DNA of 64,000 bases from positions 62,001 through 126,000 of the forward strand of contig NZ_CP041360.1 in NCBI RefSeq assembly GCF_006965485.1, read 5' to 3'. Source of the DNA: Spirosoma sp. KCTC 42546 (lineage in GTDB: Bacteria; Bacteroidota; Bacteroidia; Cytophagales; Spirosomataceae). The notes under the pieces are model-generated. The model worked only from the letters and a program-made list of their open reading frames with translations. It did no database searches and was not told where the DNA came from. Below, piece after piece: positions 1 through 8,324 of the stretch. Within the stretch, counting starts at the first letter, position 1. The number at the start of each line of letters is the position of its first letter. A program made the translations under genes and the position numbers.

Positions 1-3000
1 ACCAGAATGGCATCCAGATTGCCATCCCCATCTACGTCCTGAGCAAGCATACCGAATACGGGGGCTGTTTGTGCCATGATCGGCAATGGGCGAACCTCAA
101 ACTTGCCATTCCCTTTATTTTCGATATAGCTACTCATTGTATACGTGGCCGTAAGTTTCAATGCCTGGTTTCGCTCGTCTTCGGTTAAAATCTGGCTTAT
201 GGTTGCTTCACCGAATGGGCCGTACTTAATATATCGTTTCTTAATGCCGATCATTTGCTTCACCATATCGTCCCAACCGAAGTAGGGGTATTCTTCGTAC
301 TGGCCTTTGGCATTTTTGAAATAGACCGTCGGGAAAGCGTCGTAGAATCCGTTATTATCGAAGTCGCCTGCATAAATCCGTACAGGGTGTTCAGTAGTGG
401 CCCGGAGCAGGGTGTTCTGTCCCATATTTCCCGCCAGATAATCCACATCGCCGTCATTATCGAAATCACCGGGTGTCAACGAGTTCCAGAACCCTAGTTT
501 ATCGGTCAACCCGCTATTGCCGAGTGGCTGGAAATGGCCCTTTTCATTCCGAAGCATCGTTAAGGGCGCCCATTCGCTGGCTAGTAGTAAATCAACATAA
601 CCGTCGTTATCATAATCCGTCCAGAGCGCGTCGCAGGTTAGGCCGCTTTTGGCGAGCGTTGGGGCCAGTTGAGCCGTTACATCTGTAAAACGTGGCTTCC
701 CTTTCTGGCTATCATTTCGAAGCAGAAAGCTGGGTACGCCCATTGGATATTTATAGGGCTCAACACGCCCGCCAACAAATAAATCGAGGTCACCGTCCTT
801 ATCGAAGTCGGCGGCTTTTACACAGGAACCATTGACCCGGAACGGAGGCAATGCATTTGGGTCCAGCGTAAAATTGCCTTTCCCATCATTCACGTAAAGT
901 CGATGGCGTAATGCCTGCTCTAATTGATCGGCTGGGAATTCGGTGCTTCCACTGACGGCATATAAATCTAAATCTCCATCCGCATCGGCATCGAATAGCA
1001 GGAGTCCGGCATCTTCAGACAGTTTAGTGGGCAATGGTTTGAGTACAAAATGCCCGTTGGGTTGCTGCAACAGCGCTTCTGTTGAATATTTGGAACTCCC
1101 ACCAACAACCATATCCACCAGGCCATCACCGTTTACATCGCCGGTAGCCAGGGCTGGGCCGTATTCCGTTAGTTTGTGCAATAAGGTTTTTTGCAGGTTA
1201 AAATCAATAATGTCTGTTTCTTCGTGTCGATAGGTGATGCCCAAATCAGCCGTTACATCCTTCAGCAACGTTTTGTACGTTGGAATGGCTTCGTTTGCTT
1301 CACCGGGTTTGGCGTCAACTGCTTTGACGATGATTGTCTGATCGGCCTTAACGTTCGGGATAATCTGAATCCGACCACCGGGCCAGGTTACTTTCAGGCT
1401 TTTGATACTGGTAACTTTCCCTAAACCAAAATGAGCAATGGGCTCAACGCTCGATAAAAAGCCCCGGTAAGGCGTATGTTCATAAAACTCTTTTCGGCCA
1501 TCGGGCAGCTCATATTCCACAAGGGCACCAAGCCCCATAATATTAGCTCCGTCGCCCTGAAACTGGATACGCAGATAATGCGACTGTTCGGATTTTTTAT
1601 CCGTCAGCGTATTTCGATAGACAAAAGCCTCATCGTCGATATTATTGACAATATAATCCAGATCACCATCGCCATCGAAATCCGCGTAGGCGGCACCATT
1701 CGCAAAATTTGGTTCGCTTAGGCCCCAGAGGTCTGTTACATTCTCGAAGGCCGGGCCGCCCGCATTGCCCCGATTCCGATAGGCATAGTCACTAACCTTT
1801 ACCTGGGGAATTTTTGCGGTTAATTCTTTACGGAGTGCGTCTGTCAGATAGGTATTCACGGAACTGTAGTAGTTCGTAAAATCCCGATCTGTTACATCGC
1901 GCGGGAAGCCGTTAGTAATCATCAAATCCCGATACCCATCGTGGTCAAAATCGGCTAACAAGGGCGACCAGCTCCATTCGGTTTCGGCTACACCCGCCAG
2001 CATGCTGATTTCACTGAAAATGGGCATGCCAGCATGCGATGTATCTGTGGGCCGGACTCCTTGATTGAGTTGCAATGTATTACGGGCATACTGATGCTCA
2101 TACCCCAGGCGGTCCCATTCCTGATAGGCAAAATAACTGCTGGGGCCCATGAGGCTCTTTTTACGAAGATTATCCTCAGGAAGCATATCTACCGCAATTA
2201 TGTCGGCCAGGCCATCGCCGTTAATATCGGCCACGTCATTTCCCATGGCTGATGAACTGGTATGCTTAAACGACTCGTGAGCGCGGTTTGTGAACGTACC
2301 ATCGTGGTTATTGACGTATAGCACATCACTACTGGCGAAGTCATTGGTCACGTAAATATCTTTCCAACCATCGCGGTTGATATCGCAGATGTTTATGCCT
2401 AGCCCAAATCCCTCTGCCACTGTGCCTGCCTGCTTGGTTACGTCGGTAAAGAAGGCGTGACCACGTTTTGGATCAAAGTCGTTGCGATAGAGCCGGTCCG
2501 TGTTAGGTGATGTACCGTCATCTACTCGAGCACGCAGGTTATTCGGATTTTTTGGATCGGCAATCTGATCAACCAATACGTACAGGTCCAGGTCGCCATC
2601 GTTGTCGTAATCAAAAAAGGCGGAGTGAGTCGAAAATGTAGTATCGGCAATGCCATAATCGGCGGCCATTTCGCGGAATTTGGGAGCGCCATCGGCATCA
2701 TTTCCCTGATTGACATATAATAAGTTGGTTCGTTGGGTCGCCTTTTTCTGGAGTGTGGTTGATATATACACATCCAGCTTGCCATCAGCATTGATGTCAA
2801 CTATTGATACGCCAGAACACCAGCGTCCCCCGCCCCCTACACCGGCAGATTCCGTAACGTCTTTAAAATGCAGTTTGCTCGTGGCCGATTCAGTTTCGTT
2901 GATATAGAGTTTGTTCGAAACCTGATTTCCGGCAAAGAATACGTCCGGTTTTTTGTCCCCATTAAAATCACCAACCCCAACGCCCCCACCATTATAGATA

Positions 3001-3173
3001 TATTGGTAATTGAGAATATTTAGCGTATCGCTATCAGTTATGGTATTAGCGAACGTGATGCCTGTTTCAGAAGAATCGAGTCGCTCGAAAAGGGGTTTCT
3101 CGCGACAGGCTGAAAGTACAAATAGAAATGCGACGGGTAAGAGCCAGACGCCATTTCGAGAGGTTGGTTTCAT
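1..3173 (-). CDS. FG-GAP/VCBS repeat lipoprotein with ASPIC/UnbV domain (C-terminus off window)
   Basis: The reading frame is open from the ATG at 3173 to the window edge (1057 codons), so the C-terminus is missing. The N-terminus MKPTSRNGVW is followed by a hydrophobic run ending in a lipobox-like LSAC, which suggests an outer-surface lipoprotein. The rest is made of repeated Asp-rich Ca-binding motifs of FG-GAP/VCBS type, such as DFNGDKKPDV, DINADGKLDV, DYDNDGDLDL and DVDGDGNLDA. Around 1300-1500 a segment ending in a VTWPGGRIQ-type motif fits the ASPIC/UnbV domain. Family members are large beta-propeller proteins exported by Bacteroidota; the substrate is unknown. It is encoded alone, 106 bases from the flippase gene that precedes it on the same strand. 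Confidence 0.88.
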   Translation of the reverse strand, partial: MKPTSRNGVWLLPVAFLFVLSACREKPLFERLDSSETGITFANTITDSDTLNILNYQYIYNGGGVGVGDFNGDKKPDVFFAGNQVSNKLYINETESATSKLHFKDVTESAGVGGGGRWCSGVSIVDINADGKLDVYISTTLQKKATQRTNLLYVNQGNDADGAPKFREMAADYGIADTTFSTHSAFFDYDNDGDLDLYVLVDQIADPKNPNNLRARVDDGTSPNTDRLYRNDFDPKRGHAFFTDVTKQAGTVAEGFGLGINICDINRDGWKDIYVTNDFASSDVLYVNNHDGTFTNRAHESFKHTSSSAMGNDVADINGDGLADIIAVDMLPEDNLRKKSLMGPSSYFAYQEWDRLGYEHQYARNTLQLNQGVRPTDTSHAGMPIFSEISMLAGVAETEWSWSPLLADFDHDGYRDLMITNGFPRDVTDRDFTNYYSSVNTYLTDALRKELTAKIPQVKVSDYAYRNRGNAGGPAFENVTDLWGLSEPNFANGAAYADFDGDGDLDYIVNNIDDEAFVYRNTLTDKKSEQSHYLRIQFQGDGANIMGLGALVEYELPDGRKEFYEHTPYRGFLSSVEPIAHFGLGKVTSIKSLKVTWPGGRIQIIPNVKADQTIIVKAVDAKPGEANEAIPTYKTLLKDVTADLGITYRHEETDIIDFNLQKTLLHKLTEYGPALATGDVNGDGLVDMVVGGSSKYSTEALLQQPNGHFVLKPLPTKLSEDAGLLLFDADADGDLDLYAVSGSTEFPADQLEQALRHRLYVNDGKGNFTLDPNALPPFRVNGSCVKAADFDKDGDLDLFVGGRVEPYKYPMGVPSFLLRNDSQKGKPRFTDVTAQLAPTLAKSGLTCDALWTDYDNDGYVDLLLASEWAPLTMLRNEKGHFQPLGNSGLTDKLGFWNSLTPGDFDNDGDVDYLAGNMGQNTLLRATTEHPVRIYAGDFDNNGFYDAFPTVYFKNAKGQYEEYPYFGWDDMVKQMIGIKKRYIKYGPFGEATISQILTEDERNQALKLTATYTMSSYIENKGNGKFEVRPLPIMAQTAPVFGMLAQDVDGDGNLDAIL

Positions 3174-3279
3174 GAATAGGGTTATGCCGTTTTACGGTGG
3201 CAGAATAAGCAGATTATCTTGCAATTTACCCATAAAAAATGCCCCGAATACAAGTCTGAGCATTTTTAACATAGTTAGT

Positions 3280-4839
3280 CTACGGATTGACCCCCGCAGG
3301 TTTATTTTTACGGTTTCGGAAGCGAACTAGTGCTGGCTGAAAGGTATCTCGTTCAACGAAAATCACTATACCCAAAAAGAGACCGAATAAAGCCATGTGT
3401 ACAGGCACCGCGACCCAAAGGTTGGGGATCGGAAATTGCCAGGATGCATAAATCAGTAGACCCGCGCCAAGCAGGTAGCCAATTGCCGAAAGAACATGAT
3501 AAGGAACGGGATAATACTTCTCGCCCAACCAATAACATAGTACCATCATAACCAGGCTGGATATTGAAAAGGCCACTGCACAGCCCATATAGCCAATAAT
3601 TGGGATGAGAAGCAGATTGAGGCCAATGGTTACGCCTGTTCCAATAACGGTAATAAGGGTGCCATAGCTCGTTTTGTCGCTCAATTTGAACCAGAAGGAA
3701 ATATTATAATAAACGCCCAGCAACAGGTTACCCAACAAGAGTAATGGAACTACATCTAACCCAACACGGTACGCCTTCGACCGTAAAAATAGTTGGCCAA
3801 GCAGATCAAGGTTCAGGCTCACGCCAACCCAGATCAGCACGCAAACGATAATAAACCATTTTGTAACATTGGCCAGTAAGGTTGGTGCGTTTTTGTCTTC
3901 GGCCTGCGAGAAAAAGAAAGGATCGGCGGCAAACTTGAACGATTGAATCGCTAACGCCATAAAAACGGACAATTTGAGGCAGTTACCGTAAATGCCCAAT
4001 ACCGCTTCGGACGATAGACCTGGATAAAAACCCGGTGGCAGCAAATGACGAAGAAACAGTCGGTCGGTGAGTAAATTAAGTACGCTTGCCAGATTGGTAA
4101 GCATAATTGGGAACGCGTAAACGATCAAAGCTCGGCTCTGTGATCCATTAAGTTGGAATTGGAAGCCTGAAAATGCTTTCCGGATGATAATAAAGTAAAG
4201 GGCATTGCCGATTAGGTTGGCTAAAAAGGTGTAGCCCGGCCCTATTTTCGGGCTGTAAATCAAATCAGCCAGGGGCTGTAATGATGTGAGGTATTTGCCT
4301 TCGTAAATGTCTTTGGCAAAAATCAGAAAGAAGACATTTAACGCAACCACAATAACAATGTTCGTGATTTTTGCCCCAACAAACTCACGGGCTCGGTTCT
4401 CAACCCGCAACCGGGCAAATGGAATCGCCACGATGGCATCAATGGCAACTAATAACGCCGACCACTGGATAAATCGCTCCTGACCAGGGTAGTTGAGCCA
4501 ATTGGTTATTGGTGTTGCCAGACTGAACAGGACGATAGAGGACGATACACTGATGCAGATAACAATACTTAGTGATTGGTTGAAAATGCGGTTCTTTTCT
4601 TCGACAGGTTGGTTTTTGGAACGAGCAATAAATCGGAAAAACGCGGTTTCCAACCCCAGAGTGTACACAACGAGCAAGACACCAATCCAACCATAAAGCT
4701 CAACGTTTGAGGCCATGGCAGCTGGTTTAGCAAATGCATAGGTTTGAATAGGTACCAGCGCGTAGTTGAGTAACCGACCCAGAATTGTACTAATGCCGTA
4801 GAGCGCCGTGTCGCCCGCTAATTTTTTAAATGTACCCAT
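3280..4839 (-). CDS. Polysaccharide/oligosaccharide flippase (Wzx/MATE-like)
   Basis: A 519-residue protein that is almost entirely hydrophobic, with about 12-14 predicted membrane segments. It has the N-terminal pattern of oligosaccharide flippases (TALYGISTILGRLLNYALVP), so it probably moves a lipid-linked sugar across the inner membrane. Length fits the family. No glycosyltransferases lie next to it, so the substrate cannot be inferred. It is divergent from purH, and a TAACTTTG -7 element for this strand lies at 4887-4894. The start at 4839 gives a typical short N-terminus before the first helix. Confidence 0.85.
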   Translation of the reverse strand: MGTFKKLAGDTALYGISTILGRLLNYALVPIQTYAFAKPAAMASNVELYGWIGVLLVVYTLGLETAFFRFIARSKNQPVEEKNRIFNQSLSIVICISVSSSIVLFSLATPITNWLNYPGQERFIQWSALLVAIDAIVAIPFARLRVENRAREFVGAKITNIVIVVALNVFFLIFAKDIYEGKYLTSLQPLADLIYSPKIGPGYTFLANLIGNALYFIIIRKAFSGFQFQLNGSQSRALIVYAFPIMLTNLASVLNLLTDRLFLRHLLPPGFYPGLSSEAVLGIYGNCLKLSVFMALAIQSFKFAADPFFFSQAEDKNAPTLLANVTKWFIIVCVLIWVGVSLNLDLLGQLFLRSKAYRVGLDVVPLLLLGNLLLGVYYNISFWFKLSDKTSYGTLITVIGTGVTIGLNLLLIPIIGYMGCAVAFSISSLVMMVLCYWLGEKYYPVPYHVLSAIGYLLGAGLLIYASWQFPIPNLWVAVPVHMALFGLFLGIVIFVERDTFQPALVRFRNRKNKPAGVNP

Positions 4840-4886
4840 TGATAAAAGAATGTCCGGCCAGTAGTAGCCTGCCTTGTTCGGGCAGA

Positions 4887-4894
4887 CAAAGTTA
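4887..4894 (-). promoter_or_regulatory. -7 promoter element for the flippase gene
   Basis: The minus strand reads TAACTTTG, an exact match to the Bacteroidetes -7 consensus TAnnTTTG, about 48 bases before the flippase start. No clear -33 TTG was found at the expected distance. Confidence 0.5.
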
Positions 4895-4905
4895 AGACCT
4901 TTGGT

Positions 4906-4913
4906 TATCTTTG
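4906..4913 (+). promoter_or_regulatory. -7 promoter element for purH
   Basis: TATCTTTG matches TAnnTTTG exactly. Transcription would begin near 4918, which puts the 4924-4991 inverted repeat at the extreme 5' end of the purH mRNA. It lies 12 bases from the divergent flippase -7 element, so the two promoters are back to back. Confidence 0.5.
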
Positions 4914-4923
4914 CACTTCCAGT

Positions 4924-4991
4924 CGAAACAGGCTACCGGCTGTTTCGCGTAACTTGCACTTATTCTACTGAAACAGCCGGAGCCTGTTTCG
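4924..4991 (+). repeat. Inverted repeat in the purH leader
   Basis: Arms at 4924-4946 and 4970-4991 are complementary over 22 bases with a single bulge, and each arm is itself a partial palindrome (CGAAACAG ... CTGTTTCG). The right arm ends 9 bases before the purH ATG, so a folded leader would cover the ribosome landing region. Confidence 0.75.
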
Positions 4992-5000
4992 GCCAAGTCC

Positions 5001-6545
5001 ATGTCTCTCAAAATCTCCTCTGCGCTGATTTCCGTTTTTTATAAAGACGGTCTCGAGCCTCTGGTTCGTTTGTTAAACGAACAGAACGTCAAAATTTATT
5101 CGACGGGCGGCACCCAGGCATTTATTGAACAACTCGGTATCCCGGTTACGGCCGTTGAAGATATCACCGGCTATCCGTCTATTTTTGGTGGGCGTGTTAA
5201 AACGTTGCACCCAGGTGTAATGGGCGGTATCCTGTATCGTCGTGACGTACCCGAAGACCTTGCACAGGCTGAGCGTCACCAGATTCCACCGATCGATCTA
5301 GTCGTTGTCGATTTATATCCTTTTGAGGAAACGGTGGCATCAGGTGCTTTGGATGAGGACGTTATTGAGAAAATTGACATTGGCGGTATTTCGCTCATTC
5401 GGGCTGCTGCCAAGAATTACAACGATGTGCTGATTGTATCATCGCGCAGTCAATATGCTGAAGTTGTAGCGTTGTTGAGCGAGAAAAATGGCGCTACTGA
5501 CATTAAGGATCGCCGGGAATATGCGGGTAAAGCGTTCGCGGTTACGTCGCACTATGATTCGGCCATTCAGTCTTATTTTGCCGGAACTACACAACGTGCG
5601 GGCACAACCGGGCCCATTTATGATTTCAAAACCCTCCCACCCAATCACCTGCGCTATGGCGAAAATCCGCATCAGCAGGCAACGTTTTACGGTGACCTGG
5701 AGGCTATGTTCGATAAGCTCCATGGTAAGGAGTTGTCTTATAATAACCTCGTGGATGTTGATGCCTGCGTGAGTTTGATTGATGAATTTTCTCATGATGA
5801 AGCCAAGGCGTTTGCCATCATAAAACATACCAATGCCTGCGGGATTGCTACCGCTCCAACAAGTAAAGGGGCATATCTAAGTGCACTCGCCTGCGATCCG
5901 GTATCGGCTTTTGGCGGTGTGGTAATCACCAACGTGCCGGTTGATCTGGAAACCGCCGAAGAACTGAATAAGCTCTTCATGGAAATTCTGATTGCGCCCG
6001 ATTATGCACCCGAAGCACTGAGCCTGCTCAAGTCGAAAAAGAACCGAATATTGCTCAAACGCAACGCTGTGGCACTACCCACGGTCATGTTCAAAACGAT
6101 TTTGAACGGAGTATTAGAGCAGGATAAGGACAACCAGACCGAAACAACCGACCAATTCAAGGTTGTTACGCAGAAAGCTCCAACCGATAGTGAAAACCGA
6201 GCTCTGGAATTTGCTTTGAAAGTGTGTAAGCACACGAAGTCAAACACAATCGTTCTGGCGAAAGAAGGTCAGCTTTTAGCTAGTGGTGTTGGGCAAACGT
6301 CACGCGTGGATGCGTTGAAGCAAGCGATTGAAAAAGCACACTCGTTTGGATTCGATCTGAATGGGTCGGTTATGGCTTCAGATGCATTTTTCCCGTTCCC
6401 GGACTGTGTTGAAATTGCGGGTCAGGCGGGAATTACGGCGGTTGTACAACCCGGCGGCTCTATTCGCGATCAGGATTCGATTGATTATTGCAATCAGAAC
6501 GGTCTGGCCATGGTCACGACTGGGGTAAGGCATTTTAAACACTGA
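5001..6545 (+). CDS. purH: Bifunctional AICAR transformylase / IMP cyclohydrolase
   Basis: Catalyses the last two steps of de novo IMP synthesis in the cytoplasm: formylation of AICAR, then ring closure. The N-terminal MGS-like cyclohydrolase domain (residues about 1-190) starts with KISSALISVFYKDGLEPL and carries STGGTQAFIEQLGI and VKTLHPGVMGG. The C-terminal AICARFT domain contains LRYGENPHQQA, IKHTNACGIA and SDAFFPFPD, and ends with the usual GVRHFKH. At 514 residues it is full length. The start follows directly after a hairpin leader. No other purine genes adjoin it. Confidence 0.97.
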   Translation: MSLKISSALISVFYKDGLEPLVRLLNEQNVKIYSTGGTQAFIEQLGIPVTAVEDITGYPSIFGGRVKTLHPGVMGGILYRRDVPEDLAQAERHQIPPIDLVVVDLYPFEETVASGALDEDVIEKIDIGGISLIRAAAKNYNDVLIVSSRSQYAEVVALLSEKNGATDIKDRREYAGKAFAVTSHYDSAIQSYFAGTTQRAGTTGPIYDFKTLPPNHLRYGENPHQQATFYGDLEAMFDKLHGKELSYNNLVDVDACVSLIDEFSHDEAKAFAIIKHTNACGIATAPTSKGAYLSALACDPVSAFGGVVITNVPVDLETAEELNKLFMEILIAPDYAPEALSLLKSKKNRILLKRNAVALPTVMFKTILNGVLEQDKDNQTETTDQFKVVTQKAPTDSENRALEFALKVCKHTKSNTIVLAKEGQLLASGVGQTSRVDALKQAIEKAHSFGFDLNGSVMASDAFFPFPDCVEIAGQAGITAVVQPGGSIRDQDSIDYCNQNGLAMVTTGVRHFKH

Positions 6546-6547
6546 CT

Positions 6548-6639
6548 TTTTTGTCATGCTGAGGAACGAAGCATCTTAAGGCGTCAAAACTTGAGAGTCA
6601 ACTTACATTAAGATACTTCGTTCCTCAGCATGACAAAAA
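6548..6639 (+). repeat. Dispersed palindromic repeat, copy A (before plsC-like gene)
   Basis: Arms at 6548-6579 and 6608-6639 are complementary over 32 bases with one mismatch. The arm core GTCATGCTGAGGAACGAAGC is closely related to the arms of copy B at 39965-40070. The left arm begins 3 bases after the purH stop and the right arm ends 9 bases before the next start codon. Confidence 0.85.
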
Positions 6640-6648
6640 CTAGACTTT

Positions 6649-7380
6649 ATGCGACTCCTTTACACAATCTGGTGCGCTATTTGTTTGATAGTGCTGTACA
6701 TCGTGCTGTTCCCGTTCCAGTTTGTGTTTTTGCAACGCGACTCATGGAAACCCATCGCCCATAAAATCAACTCAATCTGGGGGATGTTGTTTTTTGTCGG
6801 AATAGGGATTCCGGTTCGGATTGATCGCCGGTTTCGACCCGATCCTGACCGAACCTATGTATTCTGCGCGAACCATTTTTCGTATCTGGACATAGCCGTA
6901 ATGGGCGTGGTTGTGAAAAACTACTACGCGTTCGTTGGTAAAAGCGACGTGAAGCATATTCCCCTGTTGGGCTATATGTTCGCTAAGTTGCACGTTCAGG
7001 TGGACCGAAGCCAGCCGAACAGTCGGGCTTATTCATTAGCTAAATCGATTCGGACGTTGGCATCGGGACGGAGCATTATGATTTTTCCGGAAGGAGGCAT
7101 CAAAGCTCCCGAACCACCCCAGATGGTACCTTTTAAAGACGGTGCGTTTACGATGGCCATTCAGCAACAAGTACCGATTGTGCCGGTTTCGCTGCTGAAT
7201 AATTATCAGATTCTACCTGATAAAAGTCCGGTTCGGTTTCATTGGCATCCGCTTCGGGCCGTTATTCATCCCCCTATCGAAACAAAAGGGATGACATCAG
7301 ACGACATAGAACGCTTAAAAGAAGAAACGTATAAAATTATAAACGCTGAATTAATGAGCGGAAAGAAAGTAGTGGCTTAA
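6649..7380 (+). CDS. 1-acyl-sn-glycerol-3-phosphate acyltransferase (PlsC-like)
   Basis: A membrane-associated acyltransferase that would convert lysophosphatidate to phosphatidate in phospholipid synthesis. Residues about 1-35 form a hydrophobic anchor. The HX4D catalytic motif is visible in NHFSYLDIAVMG, and the acceptor-binding motif in FPEGG. At 243 residues it is typical of Bacteroidetes PlsC. It follows purH across the 6548-6639 hairpin and is 32 bases ahead of gatC. Another lysophospholipid acyltransferase role cannot be excluded. Confidence 0.9.
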   Translation: MRLLYTIWCAICLIVLYIVLFPFQFVFLQRDSWKPIAHKINSIWGMLFFVGIGIPVRIDRRFRPDPDRTYVFCANHFSYLDIAVMGVVVKNYYAFVGKSDVKHIPLLGYMFAKLHVQVDRSQPNSRAYSLAKSIRTLASGRSIMIFPEGGIKAPEPPQMVPFKDGAFTMAIQQQVPIVPVSLLNNYQILPDKSPVRFHWHPLRAVIHPPIETKGMTSDDIERLKEETYKIINAELMSGKKVVA

Positions 7381-7409
7381 CATTCGCTCTTTCAGTCATT
7401 CGCTCTTTC
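7381..7409 (+). repeat. Two tandem 13-base direct repeats before gatC
   Basis: CATTCGCTCTTTC occurs at 7381-7393 and again at 7397-7409, and the gatC ATG follows at 7413. A related sequence is found in the lysC leader arm (40645-40670). Confidence 0.7.
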
Positions 7410-7412
7410 GCT

Positions 7413-7700
7413 ATGAAAGTAGATCACGAAACATTGCAGAAAATTGCCCATCTGGCCCGGCTGGACGTAAAACCAGAAGAGGAAGCCGATCTGCTCAACA
7501 GTCTGAATGGCGTATTGACCTGGATGGAGCAACTCAACGAAATTGACACCACGGGCGTTGAACCGTTAACGCATATTTCAATGGAAACTAATGTGTTGCG
7601 TGACGATGTGGTAGGTAATCAATTGTCTCGCGAACGGGCGCTTTCCAATGCTCCTCAGCACGACGAGCAGTTTTTTGAAGTCCCTAAGGTGTTGGAATAG
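7413..7700 (+). CDS. gatC: Asp-tRNA(Asn)/Glu-tRNA(Gln) amidotransferase subunit C
   Basis: A 95-residue protein with the whole GatC pattern: KVDHETLQKIAHLARL at the N-terminus, a helical middle and the EPLTHISMETNVLRDD segment, ending in FFEVPKVLE. GatC stabilises the GatA-GatB complex that amidates misacylated Gln/Asn tRNAs. gatA and gatB are not in the window. It probably shares a transcript with the acyltransferase upstream, and is convergent with the transporter gene that ends 10 bases further on. Confidence 0.95.
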   Translation: MKVDHETLQKIAHLARLDVKPEEEADLLNSLNGVLTWMEQLNEIDTTGVEPLTHISMETNVLRDDVVGNQLSRERALSNAPQHDEQFFEVPKVLE

Positions 7701-7709
7701 AAGAAATAA

Positions 7710-8111
7710 TTAGGGGTTAACATCGGCTGGACCGACCATCCGTAGGCCAATAATGCCTACGGTAATCAGGAGAATAAAAAATAATTCACCCCACGACCAG
7801 CTGATCTTCAGCCAGATCACATCGGCCGCTTTGATAAATACCAGTGAGACGGCCATCCAGACCGCAAAAGCGGTTGTTGTGGATATGGTGCGCATGGCAG
7901 CTGCCAGCATTACTGTATTAACTATACCGAAAACAACATAGGCTATCCAGGGTAGCAAGGCAGGCATTCCCCCATCGAGTCGGTAAAATGTGGTCCAGCG
8001 AAGGGCTTTCAAATCATCCCATCGCATATATTTGAGCGAATACGTCCAGGCCATTTCGCAGGCTGCTGCACCAAATAGATACAGCCACGATAGGATATTT
8101 TGCTTTATCAC
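7710..8111 (-). CDS. Small multidrug resistance (SMR/DMT)-type membrane protein
   Basis: A 133-residue protein with four predicted membrane helices. The first helix has an acidic residue in the position expected of the EmrE/SugE membrane glutamate (AACEMAWTYSLKY), and helix 3 carries AFAVWMAVS, which resembles the SMR signature. SMR proteins are proton-coupled dimeric exporters of cationic compounds. It is longer than EmrE because of an insert near residues 30-50 (KALRWTTFYRLDGGM). The substrate is unknown. Confidence 0.75.
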   Translation of the reverse strand: MIKQNILSWLYLFGAAACEMAWTYSLKYMRWDDLKALRWTTFYRLDGGMPALLPWIAYVVFGIVNTVMLAAAMRTISTTTAFAVWMAVSLVFIKAADVIWLKISWSWGELFFILLITVGIIGLRMVGPADVNP

Positions 8112-8274
8112 GGCTTTTTCTAAAAAGGCGAAAGAAACGAGTATTCATCCCTGAATCCAACCGTCTCTGGTTAACAAATTGTTTCTATTTTACCATAACA
8201 GTTAAGAATGGAATTTGTCTAAAAACCCGTTGTAAGAGCCTAATAATGCGCATAAAATGAATCATTTATTGCAT

Positions 8275-8307
8275 AAAAAAGGACCGAGGTTAGCTCGGTC
8301 CTTTTTT
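8275..8307 (-). terminator. Rho-independent terminator after the DUF1501 gene
   Basis: GGACCGAG (8281-8288) pairs with CTCGGTCC (8294-8301) across a 5-base loop, flanked by A and T runs on both sides, so it could act in both directions. It lies 18 bases after the DUF1501 stop. The rest of the 8112-8324 gap shows nothing else. Confidence 0.85.
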
Positions 8308-8324
8308 AGTATTGGCTAAGGTAG